Shown here: one piece after another, positions 27,973 through 37,394 of the stretch | How the letters are laid out: each line of letters starts with the position of its first letter | How positions within the stretch are numbered: position 1 is the first letter of the stretch | From: an uncultured Gammaproteobacteria bacterium | GTDB taxonomy: Bacteria > Pseudomonadota > Gammaproteobacteria > Enterobacterales > Succinivibrionaceae | Direction: 5' to 3' | Length of the DNA stretch: 64,000 nucleotides | NCBI GenBank assembly: GCA_900315395.1 | Contig: OMZC01000094.1 | Span: forward strand, 1 to 64,000 | Program-made: the position numbers and the translations under genes | The notes under the pieces: generated by a model | What the model was told of the DNA's origin: nothing | Database searches by the model: none | What the model saw: the letters and a program-made list of their open reading frames with translations, nothing else

Positions 27973-29364
27973 ATGAAGATTATTATTCTCGGATCTGGTG
28001 ATGTAAGTATTGAACTTGCTAAATATCTGGTTAATGCCGGACATGCAGTCACCATTGCAGATACTGCTTATGACGCTCTAGCAGAGATCGCTAACCGTAT
28101 CGATCTGAGAGTTGTAATCGGCAATCCTGCATCTCCTGATACCTTAAGAAGAGCAGGAGCTGACAATACTGAGCTTTTGGTTGCAACTACATCTGATGAT
28201 GAAGCTAATATCACCGCTTGCTGTGTTGCCCAGTTCTTATTTAAGATCCCAAGAAAAATCGCAAGACTGCGTAGCGCTGAATATCTGCAAGAAGCAGGTG
28301 TGCTCTTTGGACCTAACAGCATTCCTATCGATCATATTATTGCAACTGAGTACATCACTACTCAAAGCATCATGTCTATGATTGAGTTGCCGGGTATCAA
28401 TGAAATCGGTTCTTTCTGTGACAGCAGAATTATTGTTGCAAGTACTAAGGTAGAGTTAGGCGGTAAACTTTTAGGCAAGAGTATTAACTCTTTCTCTTCA
28501 TATGATGGTAAAGCCAGTGTTTTAGCTGTTTACAGAGACAAGAAATACTTATCTGATCTTAAAAAAGAAGCTTTCCAAATTGGAGATGAGGTTTTCTTCT
28601 GCTGTGAACGTGATAGAGCACTGTCTCAATTATCTGCATTAAGAAAGCTGAGCATTGGTGATAGAAACATCACTATTGCAGGTGGTACCCATATTGCTGA
28701 TTCTTTAGCTCGCGCTCTGTCAGAAAAATACAGTGTAAAGCTAGTTGAGTCTGATCCTATTCGTGCTAAAAAGACAGCTCAGCACCTGCATGACAGTGAA
28801 GTTGAGGTTTACAACGCAGATCCTATCGATATGGATTTCATGAAAGAGGAAAACATCGATTCTACCGATCTGTATATTGCAGCAACACCTAAAGATGAAA
28901 CTAACATCATGTCATCTTTGATGTTAAGAAAGATCCACAATGTCAAAACATTAGCTTTAATCAGAGGCGATTCTTTTGCTGATTTAACCGTTAATGATAA
29001 ATCAGACATCGACACTGTAGTCTTCCCTAAAGATTCTATTATTTCTGCTCTGTTATCTTTAATTAGACAAGAGAGTGTTGAAAACGTACATCTGTTCAGA
29101 CAAGGTAAATCTGAAGCTATTGAATTCATTTTAGAGGGCTCAAGATTTACAAGTAAGATCATTGGTAAGAGAGTTGATTCACTCAACTTACCTAAAGGTG
29201 TAACTTTAGGTTTGGTAATTAGAGGTAAGAAATTACTTCAAATTGAGCCTGATCTTAAGTTTGAAGATAAGGACAGACTGATTGCTTATCTAGACGACAA
29301 CAGCCAGATGCGTAAGCTTGTAAGATTCTGTCGTCCATTCTCATTCTGGATACCAAAGTGGTAA
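27973..29364 (+). CDS. trkA: Trk potassium uptake system NAD-binding protein TrkA
   Basis: A cytoplasmic gating subunit with two tandem RCK (TrkA-N plus TrkA-C) units. The first Rossmann loop reads GSGDVSIELAKYL, where Ser replaces the third glycine of the usual GxGxxG. The second reads AGGTHIADSLA near residue 236. Length is 463 aa (E. coli 458). It is followed directly by trkH, with a seven-base overlap, so channel and gate are translated together. In E. coli trkA follows rsmB too, but trkH lies elsewhere. Confidence 0.94.
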   Translation: MKIIILGSGDVSIELAKYLVNAGHAVTIADTAYDALAEIANRIDLRVVIGNPASPDTLRRAGADNTELLVATTSDDEANITACCVAQFLFKIPRKIARLRSAEYLQEAGVLFGPNSIPIDHIIATEYITTQSIMSMIELPGINEIGSFCDSRIIVASTKVELGGKLLGKSINSFSSYDGKASVLAVYRDKKYLSDLKKEAFQIGDEVFFCCERDRALSQLSALRKLSIGDRNITIAGGTHIADSLARALSEKYSVKLVESDPIRAKKTAQHLHDSEVEVYNADPIDMDFMKEENIDSTDLYIAATPKDETNIMSSLMLRKIHNVKTLALIRGDSFADLTVNDKSDIDTVVFPKDSIISALLSLIRQESVENVHLFRQGKSEAIEFILEGSRFTSKIIGKRVDSLNLPKGVTLGLVIRGKKLLQIEPDLKFEDKDRLIAYLDDNSQMRKLVRFCRPFSFWIPKW

Positions 29365-30812
29365 TTGATTTTAGACTAGTAGCAAAACTGTTAGCTCCAG
29401 CTCTATTCTTGTTTGGAATAGTGTCTTTCATTCCTGCTATCTATGCTTTGTGTAATACTACACACGGCACAGGAGCTTTTGTAGCTACAGGTATTATTGG
29501 TCTATTCGTATCTTTTTGCTGTCATACTTTAGGTAAAAAGGCCGGTCAGAATCCTTCAATTAGAGTGTTGTTTCTATTTACAACCTCTTTGTGGGTTATC
29601 GTAGCTTTAATTGCAGCTATTCCTTTTTATTATCAACTGCCAGATTTGAGCTTTTCTCAATCACTTTTTGAATCCTGTTCAGGCTTATCCACAACAGGTT
29701 CAACCGTAATTACTCACTTAGAGCAACGACCTCAAGCGATTATCCTGTGGCGAGCTATCTTACATTACATTGGAGGCGTAGGATTCGTTGCGTTAGCTGT
29801 AGTTATTCTGCCAATCTCTGCAATGGGTGGTATGAGTATTTTCAAAACAGAGTCTCAGTCTTTTGATGATTCCGCAAAATTTACTCCTCACCTAAAGACC
29901 ATGGTGATCTCACTGTTCGTGTGGTATGTAGCTATTCTTGTAGCCTGTACATTGTTTTATGTGGTAGGTGGCTTTGATATCTTTACAGCTATCACCACTG
30001 CTATGAGTACGGTTGCAACAGGAGGCATGACAACTACCGATGCTTCTATGAATGGCACAACTCCATTCATTCAGTATGTAACTATTGTGTTCATGCTAAT
30101 TTCAAGTTGCCCATTCTTGCTGATCCTGTCATCCTTATCCGGTAACTTTTTTAAATTCTTTAAAGATCAGCAGGTAAAAGGTTTCATTATCATCAACGTG
30201 GTAGTAGCAACTGCTGTTGCTATCTCTTTAATTTATTTAAATGATTATGATCTTGAGAAGGCTTTTAGAATTTCCTTTTTCAACGTTGTGGCTGTAACCT
30301 CAACAACAGGTTATTCTCTTGAGGATTTTACTTTATGGAATCCTTTTGCCTCTAGCCTGTTCTTATGTATTCTGGCTATCGGTGGCTGTTCAGGTTCTAC
30401 CTCAGGTGGTATTAAAACTTTCAGAATTCAGATCTGCTTATCTATGTTTAATACACAGTTGCAGAAACTTCTACATCCACACATCGTAAGTGAACCTAGA
30501 TTTAATCGAAAGGTAATTGATCCTGCAACATTGTCATCTGTAATTACTTATCTTGTGTCTTATATCTTTATTGCAATGTTATCTAGTATTGTAGCTTGCT
30601 CTTTAGGTCTAGACTTAGGAGACTCAATTACAGCAACTGTATCTTGCTTATCTAACGTAGGTCCTGCAATGGGTACTACCTTAAATCCATCATCTAATTT
30701 CAGTCAGGTTTCAAATCCTCTCTGTCTGTTATTTAGCGCAGATATGATTTTAGGTCGTCTTGAGATCTTACCTGTACTTATCTGCTTTACCAGAATGTTC
30801 TATAAGAGATAG
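29358..30812 (+). CDS. trkH: Trk potassium uptake system membrane channel TrkH
   Basis: A potassium-translocating membrane subunit. It has multiple hydrophobic helices and four pore-loop segments with a conserved Gly: STTGST near residue 112, TVATGGM near 218, STTGYS near 315, and SNVGPAMGT near 433. Length is 484 aa (E. coli 483). The start is GTG within the end of trkA; the next residues, IDFRLVAKLL, match the family N-terminus. Confidence 0.95.
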   Translation: MVIDFRLVAKLLAPALFLFGIVSFIPAIYALCNTTHGTGAFVATGIIGLFVSFCCHTLGKKAGQNPSIRVLFLFTTSLWVIVALIAAIPFYYQLPDLSFSQSLFESCSGLSTTGSTVITHLEQRPQAIILWRAILHYIGGVGFVALAVVILPISAMGGMSIFKTESQSFDDSAKFTPHLKTMVISLFVWYVAILVACTLFYVVGGFDIFTAITTAMSTVATGGMTTTDASMNGTTPFIQYVTIVFMLISSCPFLLILSSLSGNFFKFFKDQQVKGFIIINVVVATAVAISLIYLNDYDLEKAFRISFFNVVAVTSTTGYSLEDFTLWNPFASSLFLCILAIGGCSGSTSGGIKTFRIQICLSMFNTQLQKLLHPHIVSEPRFNRKVIDPATLSSVITYLVSYIFIAMLSSIVACSLGLDLGDSITATVSCLSNVGPAMGTTLNPSSNFSQVSNPLCLLFSADMILGRLEILPVLICFTRMFYKR

Positions 30813-30981
30813 TTTGGAACAAAGCCTTTCGACAAATTTGTAAAGAAACCAACAAATTGCATAAGCTTAAATTTGAAGAAGAGCAAGATAACGCTCAAGC
30901 TATGCTTTAAGACTAAGGTTTAAGGAAGGAATTTCTGATAACTTACAATCTTGATGACTGTTGATATATCTAATTGAGATG

Positions 30982-31003
30982 AGGTTCTGCATTTGCAGAA
31001 CCT
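30982..31003. terminator. Hairpin between convergent trkH and menA, probable terminator
   Basis: A 9-bp stem AGGTTCTGC / GCAGAACCT with loop ATTT. There is no long T-tract on either strand, so efficiency is uncertain. The preceding 170 bases after trkH hold no recognisable gene. Confidence 0.55.
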
Positions 31004-31028
31004 TAAATAATAACTGCTTAAATAATAA

Positions 31029-31967
31029 CTAATAGTAGAACCAGTAGTCTAAAGTTAAGAGCATGATCCACACAATATTGTGGAAAGCACAACCAATTAA
31101 GGTGTACTTACGTTCTTTAGCTACAGCCTTACCATCCTCACAATGAACTGATGCTCTGTAAGTTGCAGCTGCTAATGGTAAAAGAGCAAACAGTACAAAA
31201 AAACACTCCCAGAACTTATGAGAGAAGAAACAGGCGCTCAAAGATGCTAATGCAGAGAAAGCAAACATCACGATTAAATATACAGCAGACATCTTAGGAC
31301 CTAATCTTGCGGCGATAGTCTTCTTACCTGAAAGTCTGTCTTCAACAATATCTCTCATTGAAGCTACATGTAATACCATTACAGACTGAGCACCAGCAGC
31401 TAATCCTAATAAGAAAGAATCAGGGAAAAGATCAACTCCTTGATCACTTGCACCTAATACTAAAATCTGTGAACCGATAACGGCTGCTAAGCCAAAGAAA
31501 ATAAATACAGCTATATCACCAAAGCCTTTGTATCCATAAGCCATACCAATGGTGTAGAAGATAGCAGCTAACACTGCAGCTACTCCTAAGAATACAAACC
31601 AGGAAAGAACTTCGATGTTGTTTCCTACAGCCATAAACAGAGCTAGAGTGCCACAAATAGTTGCTAGTAATGTCACTGTGGCCATTGATTTTCTTAAAGC
31701 TGTAAGTGAAATTGAACCTAGCATTACGGCTCTTATTGGTCCTAAGCGATTCGGACCGTCAGCACTTTTGCAGGCATCGCCATAGTCATCAGCAAAATTA
31801 CTTAAAATTTGTAACAGCACACCTGTTGCAACAATTAAGAAACCTGTTAACAGGGTATAAGCAGTAACATTGCCGTAGTAATAACCTAAAGCACAGCCTA
31901 AAGCACAGTTAGTCAGAGCTAGGAGCAATGATTTTAAACGAATTTCACTTAACCAATCTTTTAACAT
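31029..31967 (-). CDS. menA: 1,4-dihydroxy-2-naphthoate polyprenyltransferase MenA
   Basis: An integral-membrane UbiA-family prenyltransferase that attaches the isoprenoid tail in menaquinone synthesis. The first Asp-rich motif is intact (SNFADDYGDACKSADG near residue 57) and is followed by NRLGPIRA. The second-motif region is YKGFGDIAVF, and a third conserved segment reads MRDIVEDRLSGKKTIAARLG near 203. About nine hydrophobic helices. Length is 312 aa (E. coli 308). A close paralogue lies 41 bases upstream on the same strand, and the two look like a tandem duplication. Confidence 0.92.
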   Translation of the reverse strand: MLKDWLSEIRLKSLLLALTNCALGCALGYYYGNVTAYTLLTGFLIVATGVLLQILSNFADDYGDACKSADGPNRLGPIRAVMLGSISLTALRKSMATVTLLATICGTLALFMAVGNNIEVLSWFVFLGVAAVLAAIFYTIGMAYGYKGFGDIAVFIFFGLAAVIGSQILVLGASDQGVDLFPDSFLLGLAAGAQSVMVLHVASMRDIVEDRLSGKKTIAARLGPKMSAVYLIVMFAFSALASLSACFFSHKFWECFFVLFALLPLAAATYRASVHCEDGKAVAKERKYTLIGCAFHNIVWIMLLTLDYWFYY

Positions 31968-32008
31968 GTTGTATCTCTTTTAAGGTTCCCCTAAACAAAG
32001 GAGCCTTT

Positions 32009-32938
32009 TTAATAATAAAGCCAAAAGTCTGCTACTAAGACACTGATCCAAATTAGATTATTAAAAGAACAGCTTAACATCAACTCATTAAAGCGTTTTT
32101 TCAATAAGTTTGAATTGTTCTTATATCTTAAGATGGTATACACAAAGTAGATCATAGGAATGAAGCCTGCAATGATAAACAGAGATTCTAAAGCTCTGTG
32201 AGAAGTGATACAGGCTAATACTGAAAATGTGATATCTACACCTACTAGAGCAATTAAGTAGATTGTAGAAATTTCATAACTGATAACTTGACCTAAAGTC
32301 TTAGCTTTTTCTCTGACATTAGTTCTAATGCTTCTTACATAGAGAATAATTAAAGAACTAGCTGCAGCACTTACTGCCAAAAGGTAAGCATCTGGGTAAA
32401 AGTCGATAGTAGCACTAGATGCTGCCACAATAATAAATTGTGAACCTAAAATTGAAATCATGCCAAAGATAACAAAGATGGCAATCGCACCAATGCCTTT
32501 GTACAGATAAATGCTACTTGTGGTGTAGAAAAGAGCTAACAGAATAGATAAGGCACACAAAAAGATAAACCATGACAAAAGCTGAATATTTGAGCCTATA
32601 GCAAGGTAGATAGAAAGTGCTCCGAAGATAGCAATTAAAAGTGTAACTAAAGCCATTCTCTTTCTTAATTGAGTAAGAGAAATCTCTCCGATCATAATTG
32701 GAGTCATAAAGCCTTTTTGCTTATCTAAGCGGTGCTTTCTGTAAGCTCGAGAATAATCAATAGAATAATTGCATAAAGACTGAATGCCACCGCCACAAAT
32801 GATAATAGAAATGGCAACTACTATGGTTCTAAAAGTAACATCACCGTAGTAAAAGCCAATAGCGCAGCCTAAAGCGCAATTAGTTAGAGCATAAAACAGC
32901 GAAATGTATCTTGGATTGATTTTATTTTCTTTGTTCAT
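32009..32938 (-). CDS. Degenerate MenA paralogue (UbiA-family membrane protein), probably not a normal prenyltransferase
   Basis: Clearly homologous to the menA product beside it: ALTNCALGCAIGFYYGDVT against ALTNCALGCALGYYYGNVT near the N-terminus, and similar C-termini ending DFWLYY and DYWFYY. The catalytic positions have changed. The first Asp-rich motif reads NYSIDYSRAY instead of NFADDYGDAC. YKGIGAIAIF replaces the Asp of YKGFGDIAVF. The third segment SIRTNVREKAK has lost the RDIxxD pattern. The frame is intact over 309 aa with all hydrophobic helices, so it is not simply decaying. It may be a pseudoenzyme, a partner of MenA, or have a new substrate. An 8-bp hairpin with a T-tract reading on the plus strand lies between the two genes (31982-32010). 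Confidence 0.75.
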   Translation of the reverse strand: MNKENKINPRYISLFYALTNCALGCAIGFYYGDVTFRTIVVAISIIICGGGIQSLCNYSIDYSRAYRKHRLDKQKGFMTPIMIGEISLTQLRKRMALVTLLIAIFGALSIYLAIGSNIQLLSWFIFLCALSILLALFYTTSSIYLYKGIGAIAIFVIFGMISILGSQFIIVAASSATIDFYPDAYLLAVSAAASSLIILYVRSIRTNVREKAKTLGQVISYEISTIYLIALVGVDITFSVLACITSHRALESLFIIAGFIPMIYFVYTILRYKNNSNLLKKRFNELMLSCSFNNLIWISVLVADFWLYY

Positions 32939-33076
32939 ACAGGTTATTAGTTATCACTTAATCATTGCTATATTCTAATTGATCTAGTGCTCTTTTATCC
33001 TGTTTTTTCTCAAAAATCAGAAAACAGCCCCTCCTCATTGTATAATTTGCGGTGAAAAATAATTTTGGAGATAAGC

Positions 33077-35089
33077 ATGTTATTTGACGATCCAGCTTTA
33101 CGTCAGTTAAAGAACACATTTGAAAAAGAAAAAGTAAAAAAAGAAGGTTTTGTAAAAGCCTCAGATAGAGGTTTTGGATTCTTAGAAGTTGATAGAGAAT
33201 CTTACTTCATCACTCCAAATGATATGAAGAATATCGTTAATGGAGACAGAATCAGAGCAGTTATCGAAGATGATGGTAACGGCAAGAGCCACGCAGTTCC
33301 TGAAAAACTAATTGAAGCTTACTTAAAGAGATTCGTAGGTAAGGTTTTATATGTTGGTGGCAAATTAAACATCATTCCAGATCATCCTAGCATCAATATT
33401 AGAATGCAGGTTGATGATCACCGCAAAGACAAATCACAGAAGTTAGAAAATGGAGATTGGGTTATCTGTAACCTAACCTCTCATGCTTTAGAAAAGAAAT
33501 TCTTTAGAGCTTCACTAGATGAGTTCATTTGTAAGAAGAATGATCCAAAGGCTCCTTGGTCTGTAAGCTTAAGACGCTATGACTTACCTTTATCAGAGCC
33601 AGAAGATGCTGAATTTAAGTTCTTAGAGGATGATCTTCCAAGAGAAGATATGTCTGCTATTCCTTTTGTAACTATCGACTCAGAGCATACCGAGGATATG
33701 GATGATGCTTTGTATATTGAAAAAGATGGAGACAATTACAAGCTTTATACAGCTATTGCAGATCCAACAGGTTACATTGCAGAGAACACTCCTTTAAATG
33801 AACTTGCAGCTCATAGAGCATTCTCAATTTACTTACCTGGAAGAGATATTCCTATGTTACCTAGAATTCTCTCTCAGAATCTGTGCTCATTAAGAGCAGA
33901 TGAGGCAAGACCTGCACTTGTAGGTATCATGACTATTACTAAAGACGGTGAGTTATTAAAAGATAAGACCGTATTTAAGTTAGCTAAGATCCAGTCTCAC
34001 GGTAAGTTAATCTATAACGAGATTTCTGATTACTTAGAAGGTGTAAAAGACGCTAAATTCACTCCATCTGATGAAATTAAGCCTATTCTCTCTTTGTTAG
34101 TTGAGTTTACTAAGGTAAGAGATCACTACCGTTCAACACATGCTGCAAGCTTCAAGAACAGACCTGATTATGAGTTCGTTCTGAAAGATAACGGCGCTTT
34201 AGATCATATTGAAGTAAACCACAGACGTATTGCAAATCAGATTGTTGAAGAAGCAATGATTGTATCTAACGTAGCAGCTGGCGACTTCTTAGCAGAGAAA
34301 CTCAATAGCGGTATCTTTAACATCCACTGCGGTTTTGATATGCAGAAGAAAAAGGATATCGTAGAGTTACTTGAAAAAGAAAAATGTCCTTTTGATGAAG
34401 ACAAATTAGATACCATTGAAGAATACAACAAGATCAGAAGATTTGCTGTTGATAACAACAATGACTATCTAGACAGTAGAATTAGAAAGCTTCAAGAATA
34501 CTCTGAGATTAGCATTGCTCCAGGTCCACACTATGCTTTAGGTGTTGAGAACTATGCAACCTGGACCTCACCTATCAGAAAATATGGTGATATGGTAAAT
34601 CACAGATTATTAAAATCTCTAATTGCCAACACTCTAAAACCAACTCTTCCAGATGAAGATCTTTTAAAAGAGATGAACGATGCACGCCGCACCAACAGAA
34701 TGGCTGAGCGCGATGTAAGAGATTGGTTATATGTTGAGTTCTTAGAGCCTGAAATTGAAAAGAAGACTGTATTTAACGGTGAGATCTTTGATATTTCAAG
34801 AGGTGGCTTAAAGGTAATCCTAACTGAAAACGGTGCAATGATCTTTGTTCCATTCTCATTTATTTCTGAGAGTAAAGAAGATCTGATCCTGTCAGGTGAT
34901 ACTGGTGAAGCTTATGTAAAGGGTAACCTTGTAAAACGTTTAGGTGATCCTATTAAAGTTAGAATCGTTGAAGTTAACAAGGAAACAAGATCTGTTGTAG
35001 GTGCTCCTAGTGAGCCTTTTGGTGGATTGATTTTACCTGATCCTGCAGCTTCTAAGAGAAATAGAAACAACTTCAACAGAAGAAGATAA
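33077..35089 (+). CDS. rnb: Exoribonuclease II
   Basis: A processive 3'-5' hydrolytic exoribonuclease of the RNB family. It begins MLFDDPALRQLKN, like E. coli Rnb, with cold-shock-type OB folds (GFGFLEVDRESYFI near residue 34). The catalytic RNB domain contains TIDSEHTEDMDDALY near 203, holding the Mg-binding aspartates, and a C-terminal S1 domain. A GGAG site seven bases upstream selects this ATG over an in-frame TTG 12 bases earlier. A TATAAT box is present at 33041-33046. Length is 670 aa (E. coli 644); the extra residues include a basic Asn/Arg-rich tail (SKRNRNNFNRRR). Confidence 0.95.
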   Translation: MLFDDPALRQLKNTFEKEKVKKEGFVKASDRGFGFLEVDRESYFITPNDMKNIVNGDRIRAVIEDDGNGKSHAVPEKLIEAYLKRFVGKVLYVGGKLNIIPDHPSINIRMQVDDHRKDKSQKLENGDWVICNLTSHALEKKFFRASLDEFICKKNDPKAPWSVSLRRYDLPLSEPEDAEFKFLEDDLPREDMSAIPFVTIDSEHTEDMDDALYIEKDGDNYKLYTAIADPTGYIAENTPLNELAAHRAFSIYLPGRDIPMLPRILSQNLCSLRADEARPALVGIMTITKDGELLKDKTVFKLAKIQSHGKLIYNEISDYLEGVKDAKFTPSDEIKPILSLLVEFTKVRDHYRSTHAASFKNRPDYEFVLKDNGALDHIEVNHRRIANQIVEEAMIVSNVAAGDFLAEKLNSGIFNIHCGFDMQKKKDIVELLEKEKCPFDEDKLDTIEEYNKIRRFAVDNNNDYLDSRIRKLQEYSEISIAPGPHYALGVENYATWTSPIRKYGDMVNHRLLKSLIANTLKPTLPDEDLLKEMNDARRTNRMAERDVRDWLYVEFLEPEIEKKTVFNGEIFDISRGGLKVILTENGAMIFVPFSFISESKEDLILSGDTGEAYVKGNLVKRLGDPIKVRIVEVNKETRSVVGAPSEPFGGLILPDPAASKRNRNNFNRRR

Positions 35090-35140
35090 AAACAAAGGTG
35101 GATTTCACCTTCTCAGTATTTAATTCAACCCATCTGTATA

Positions 35141-35165
35141 AAGAGCAGCTTTTAGCTGCTCTTTT
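35141..35165. terminator. Bidirectional terminator between rnb and prlC
   Basis: A 10-bp stem AAGAGCAGCT / AGCTGCTCTT with a three-base loop. A T-tract follows only weakly on either strand. A smaller hairpin (AAGGTG/CACCTT at 35095-35111) lies just after the rnb stop. Confidence 0.75.
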
Positions 35166-35184
35166 ACTTAGTGTCTTATTTTAA

Positions 35185-37242
35185 TTACTGCTCAATGCCA
35201 CTTTGCTTTAACAGGGCATCAACACTAGGCTTTCTACCTCTGAACTCTTCAAAGTTCTTTAATGGATCTGAAGCACCGCCACAAGCTAGGATTAACTCTT
35301 CAAAGCTCTTACCTACTTCACGGTTAAAGATGCCCTTTTCTTCAAATAAAGAGAAAGCATCAGCTGCTAATACTTCAGCCCACTTGTAGCTGTAGTAGCC
35401 TGCTGCATATCCACCTGAGAAGATGTGAGTAAAGTTATTAGGGAAGCGACTGTCCTTAAAGTTAGGGACAACAGCAACTTGTTTTTTAACTTCATTTAGA
35501 ATTTCAAAGATTCTGCCACCTTTATTAGGATCGTATTCAAGATGAATTCTAAAGTCGAACAGAGCAAACTCAATCTGACGCAACATTGACATAGCTGATT
35601 CAAAGTTCTTAGCTGCAAGAACTGCGTCTAACTTATCTTTAGGTAGTGGCTTACCTGTCTTTACATGGCTTGATAAGAAGTTTAAAACTTCTTCCTGCCA
35701 AGCAAAGTTCTCATTGAACTGGCTTGGTAACTCCACAGCATCCCAAGGCACACCATTGATACCAGAAACATCAGCAATATCAATCTTGGTTAAAAGCTGA
35801 TTTAGTGAATGACCAAACTCGTGGAAAATGGTTACCACCTCATCATGAGTTAACTCTGAGATATTGCCATTAACAGGGCGTGTAAAGTTACATACTAGGT
35901 AGGCTACTGGTAACTGCAAAGTACCATCATCACGATAACGACGAGTTAAGCACTCATCCATCCATGCGCCACCATTCTTACCAGGGCGAGCATACAAGTC
36001 CATAAATATAGAACCAATCTTTGAACCATATTTATCCTCATATACATCAAAGCACTTTACGTTTTCATTCCAAACGTCTACACCCAAGCGCTTCTTTAGA
36101 GTAATTCCATATAAGCGGTGAGCACACTCAAACATACCTTCGATTACTTTATTCTCAGGGAAGTATGGGCGTAACTCTTCTTCTGAATATGAATACTTCT
36201 CCTGACGAAGTTTCTCTGAATAAAAAGCTATATCCCAAGGCTGTAAGTCATCAACTCCATTCTTTTTAGCATACTCACGTAAGGTAGCAATTTCCTTTTC
36301 ACCCTGAGCATGTGACTTTTTAGCTAAATCTTCTAGGAAGCTAATTACAGTCTCTGGAGTATCAGCCATCTTGGTTGCTAGTGATAAATGAGCATAAGAC
36401 TCAAAGCCTAACAGCTTTGCTTCTTTGTAACGTAATGAAAGGATCTCTTCCATTATCTTAGCGTTATCCCATTTACCTGCATTAGGACCAATTTCTGATG
36501 AGCGTGTATTGTAAGCTACATAAAGCTCTTTTCTTAACTCTCTGTTTTCACAATGAGTCATAAAAGGTAGATAAGAAGGCATCTCTAAAGTAAAGACATA
36601 ACCATCTAATTTACGCTCAGAAGCCTCTGCACTAGCTAGCTTTAAAGCACTCTCAGGAAGACCTTTTAACTTATCTTTTTCAGTTACATGCAAGGTATAA
36701 CCATGAGTAGCATCTAGAACGTTGTTTGAGAACTTTGAGGTTAACTCACTTAATTTTGCTGAAATTTGAGCAAATTCTTTCTGATCTGCTTCATTTAAAT
36801 CAACACCGGTTAATTTAAAGTCTCGAATAGCATTCTTAATTGCTTTTTGCTGAGGCAGAGATAATCTTCCAAAAGCATCTGATGCTTGGATTTTCTTTAA
36901 TACTTCAAAATAAGGCTTATATTGACCAAACCATGAATAGAATTGAGACAGAACAGGTAAACACTCATCATGAGCTTTTCTTAATTCAGGAGTGTTATTT
37001 ACAGAGTTTAAATGAGAAACAACAGACCACACCTTAGATAAGCGATCTTCATTTTCTTCAATAGGAGAAATTACATTATCCCAGGTAGGCTCATTTTTGT
37101 ATTTTTCAGATAATTCGATGATCTGTTTTTTACATCTTTCAATAGCGGTTTGCACTGCACTTTTTACATGCTCTGGTTTTACCTGTGAGAAAGGAGGTAG
37201 ACCACTATAATTTAATAATGGATTATCTTTAATTTCTGACAT
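35185..37242 (-). CDS. prlC: Oligopeptidase A (M3 metallopeptidase)
   Basis: A cytoplasmic zinc thimet-type peptidase that degrades short peptides, including cleaved signal peptides. The zinc-binding HEFGHSLNQLL (HExxH) is near residue 470, with the downstream Glu ligand region following. It begins NPLLNYSGLPPFSQVKPEHV, as in the family. Length is 685 aa (E. coli 680). The gene is divergent from the aminopeptidase P gene, so two peptide-degrading enzymes share one promoter region. The rsmJ neighbour seen in E. coli is elsewhere in this window. Confidence 0.95.
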   Translation of the reverse strand: MSEIKDNPLLNYSGLPPFSQVKPEHVKSAVQTAIERCKKQIIELSEKYKNEPTWDNVISPIEENEDRLSKVWSVVSHLNSVNNTPELRKAHDECLPVLSQFYSWFGQYKPYFEVLKKIQASDAFGRLSLPQQKAIKNAIRDFKLTGVDLNEADQKEFAQISAKLSELTSKFSNNVLDATHGYTLHVTEKDKLKGLPESALKLASAEASERKLDGYVFTLEMPSYLPFMTHCENRELRKELYVAYNTRSSEIGPNAGKWDNAKIMEEILSLRYKEAKLLGFESYAHLSLATKMADTPETVISFLEDLAKKSHAQGEKEIATLREYAKKNGVDDLQPWDIAFYSEKLRQEKYSYSEEELRPYFPENKVIEGMFECAHRLYGITLKKRLGVDVWNENVKCFDVYEDKYGSKIGSIFMDLYARPGKNGGAWMDECLTRRYRDDGTLQLPVAYLVCNFTRPVNGNISELTHDEVVTIFHEFGHSLNQLLTKIDIADVSGINGVPWDAVELPSQFNENFAWQEEVLNFLSSHVKTGKPLPKDKLDAVLAAKNFESAMSMLRQIEFALFDFRIHLEYDPNKGGRIFEILNEVKKQVAVVPNFKDSRFPNNFTHIFSGGYAAGYYSYKWAEVLAADAFSLFEEKGIFNREVGKSFEELILACGGASDPLKNFEEFRGRKPSVDALLKQSGIEQ

Positions 37243-37306
37243 TTTTATTCTTTCCTGTTAATAATTTTTACTTTTCTACGATTGTACACTGAAAACACAT
37301 CGTTTT

Positions 37307-37335
37307 TTGATAGATATAGGTGTATGTGCTAAGAT
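37307..37335 (+). promoter_or_regulatory. Sigma-70-type promoter of the aminopeptidase P gene
   Basis: TTGATA (5 of 6 matches) and TAAGAT are separated by exactly 17 bases, about 60 bases upstream of the ATG. Confidence 0.55.
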
Positions 37336-37394
37336 CATGCATGATAAAAATCATTAAATACCGTATGTTATGGCATTAAGAAATAGAGAAAACT

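Noticed and set aside
31982..32010. Hairpin with T-tract on the plus strand between the two menA-like genes
   Set aside because: It would terminate plus-strand transcription, where no gene exists; on the minus strand the stem has a mismatch, so I did not call it a terminator.
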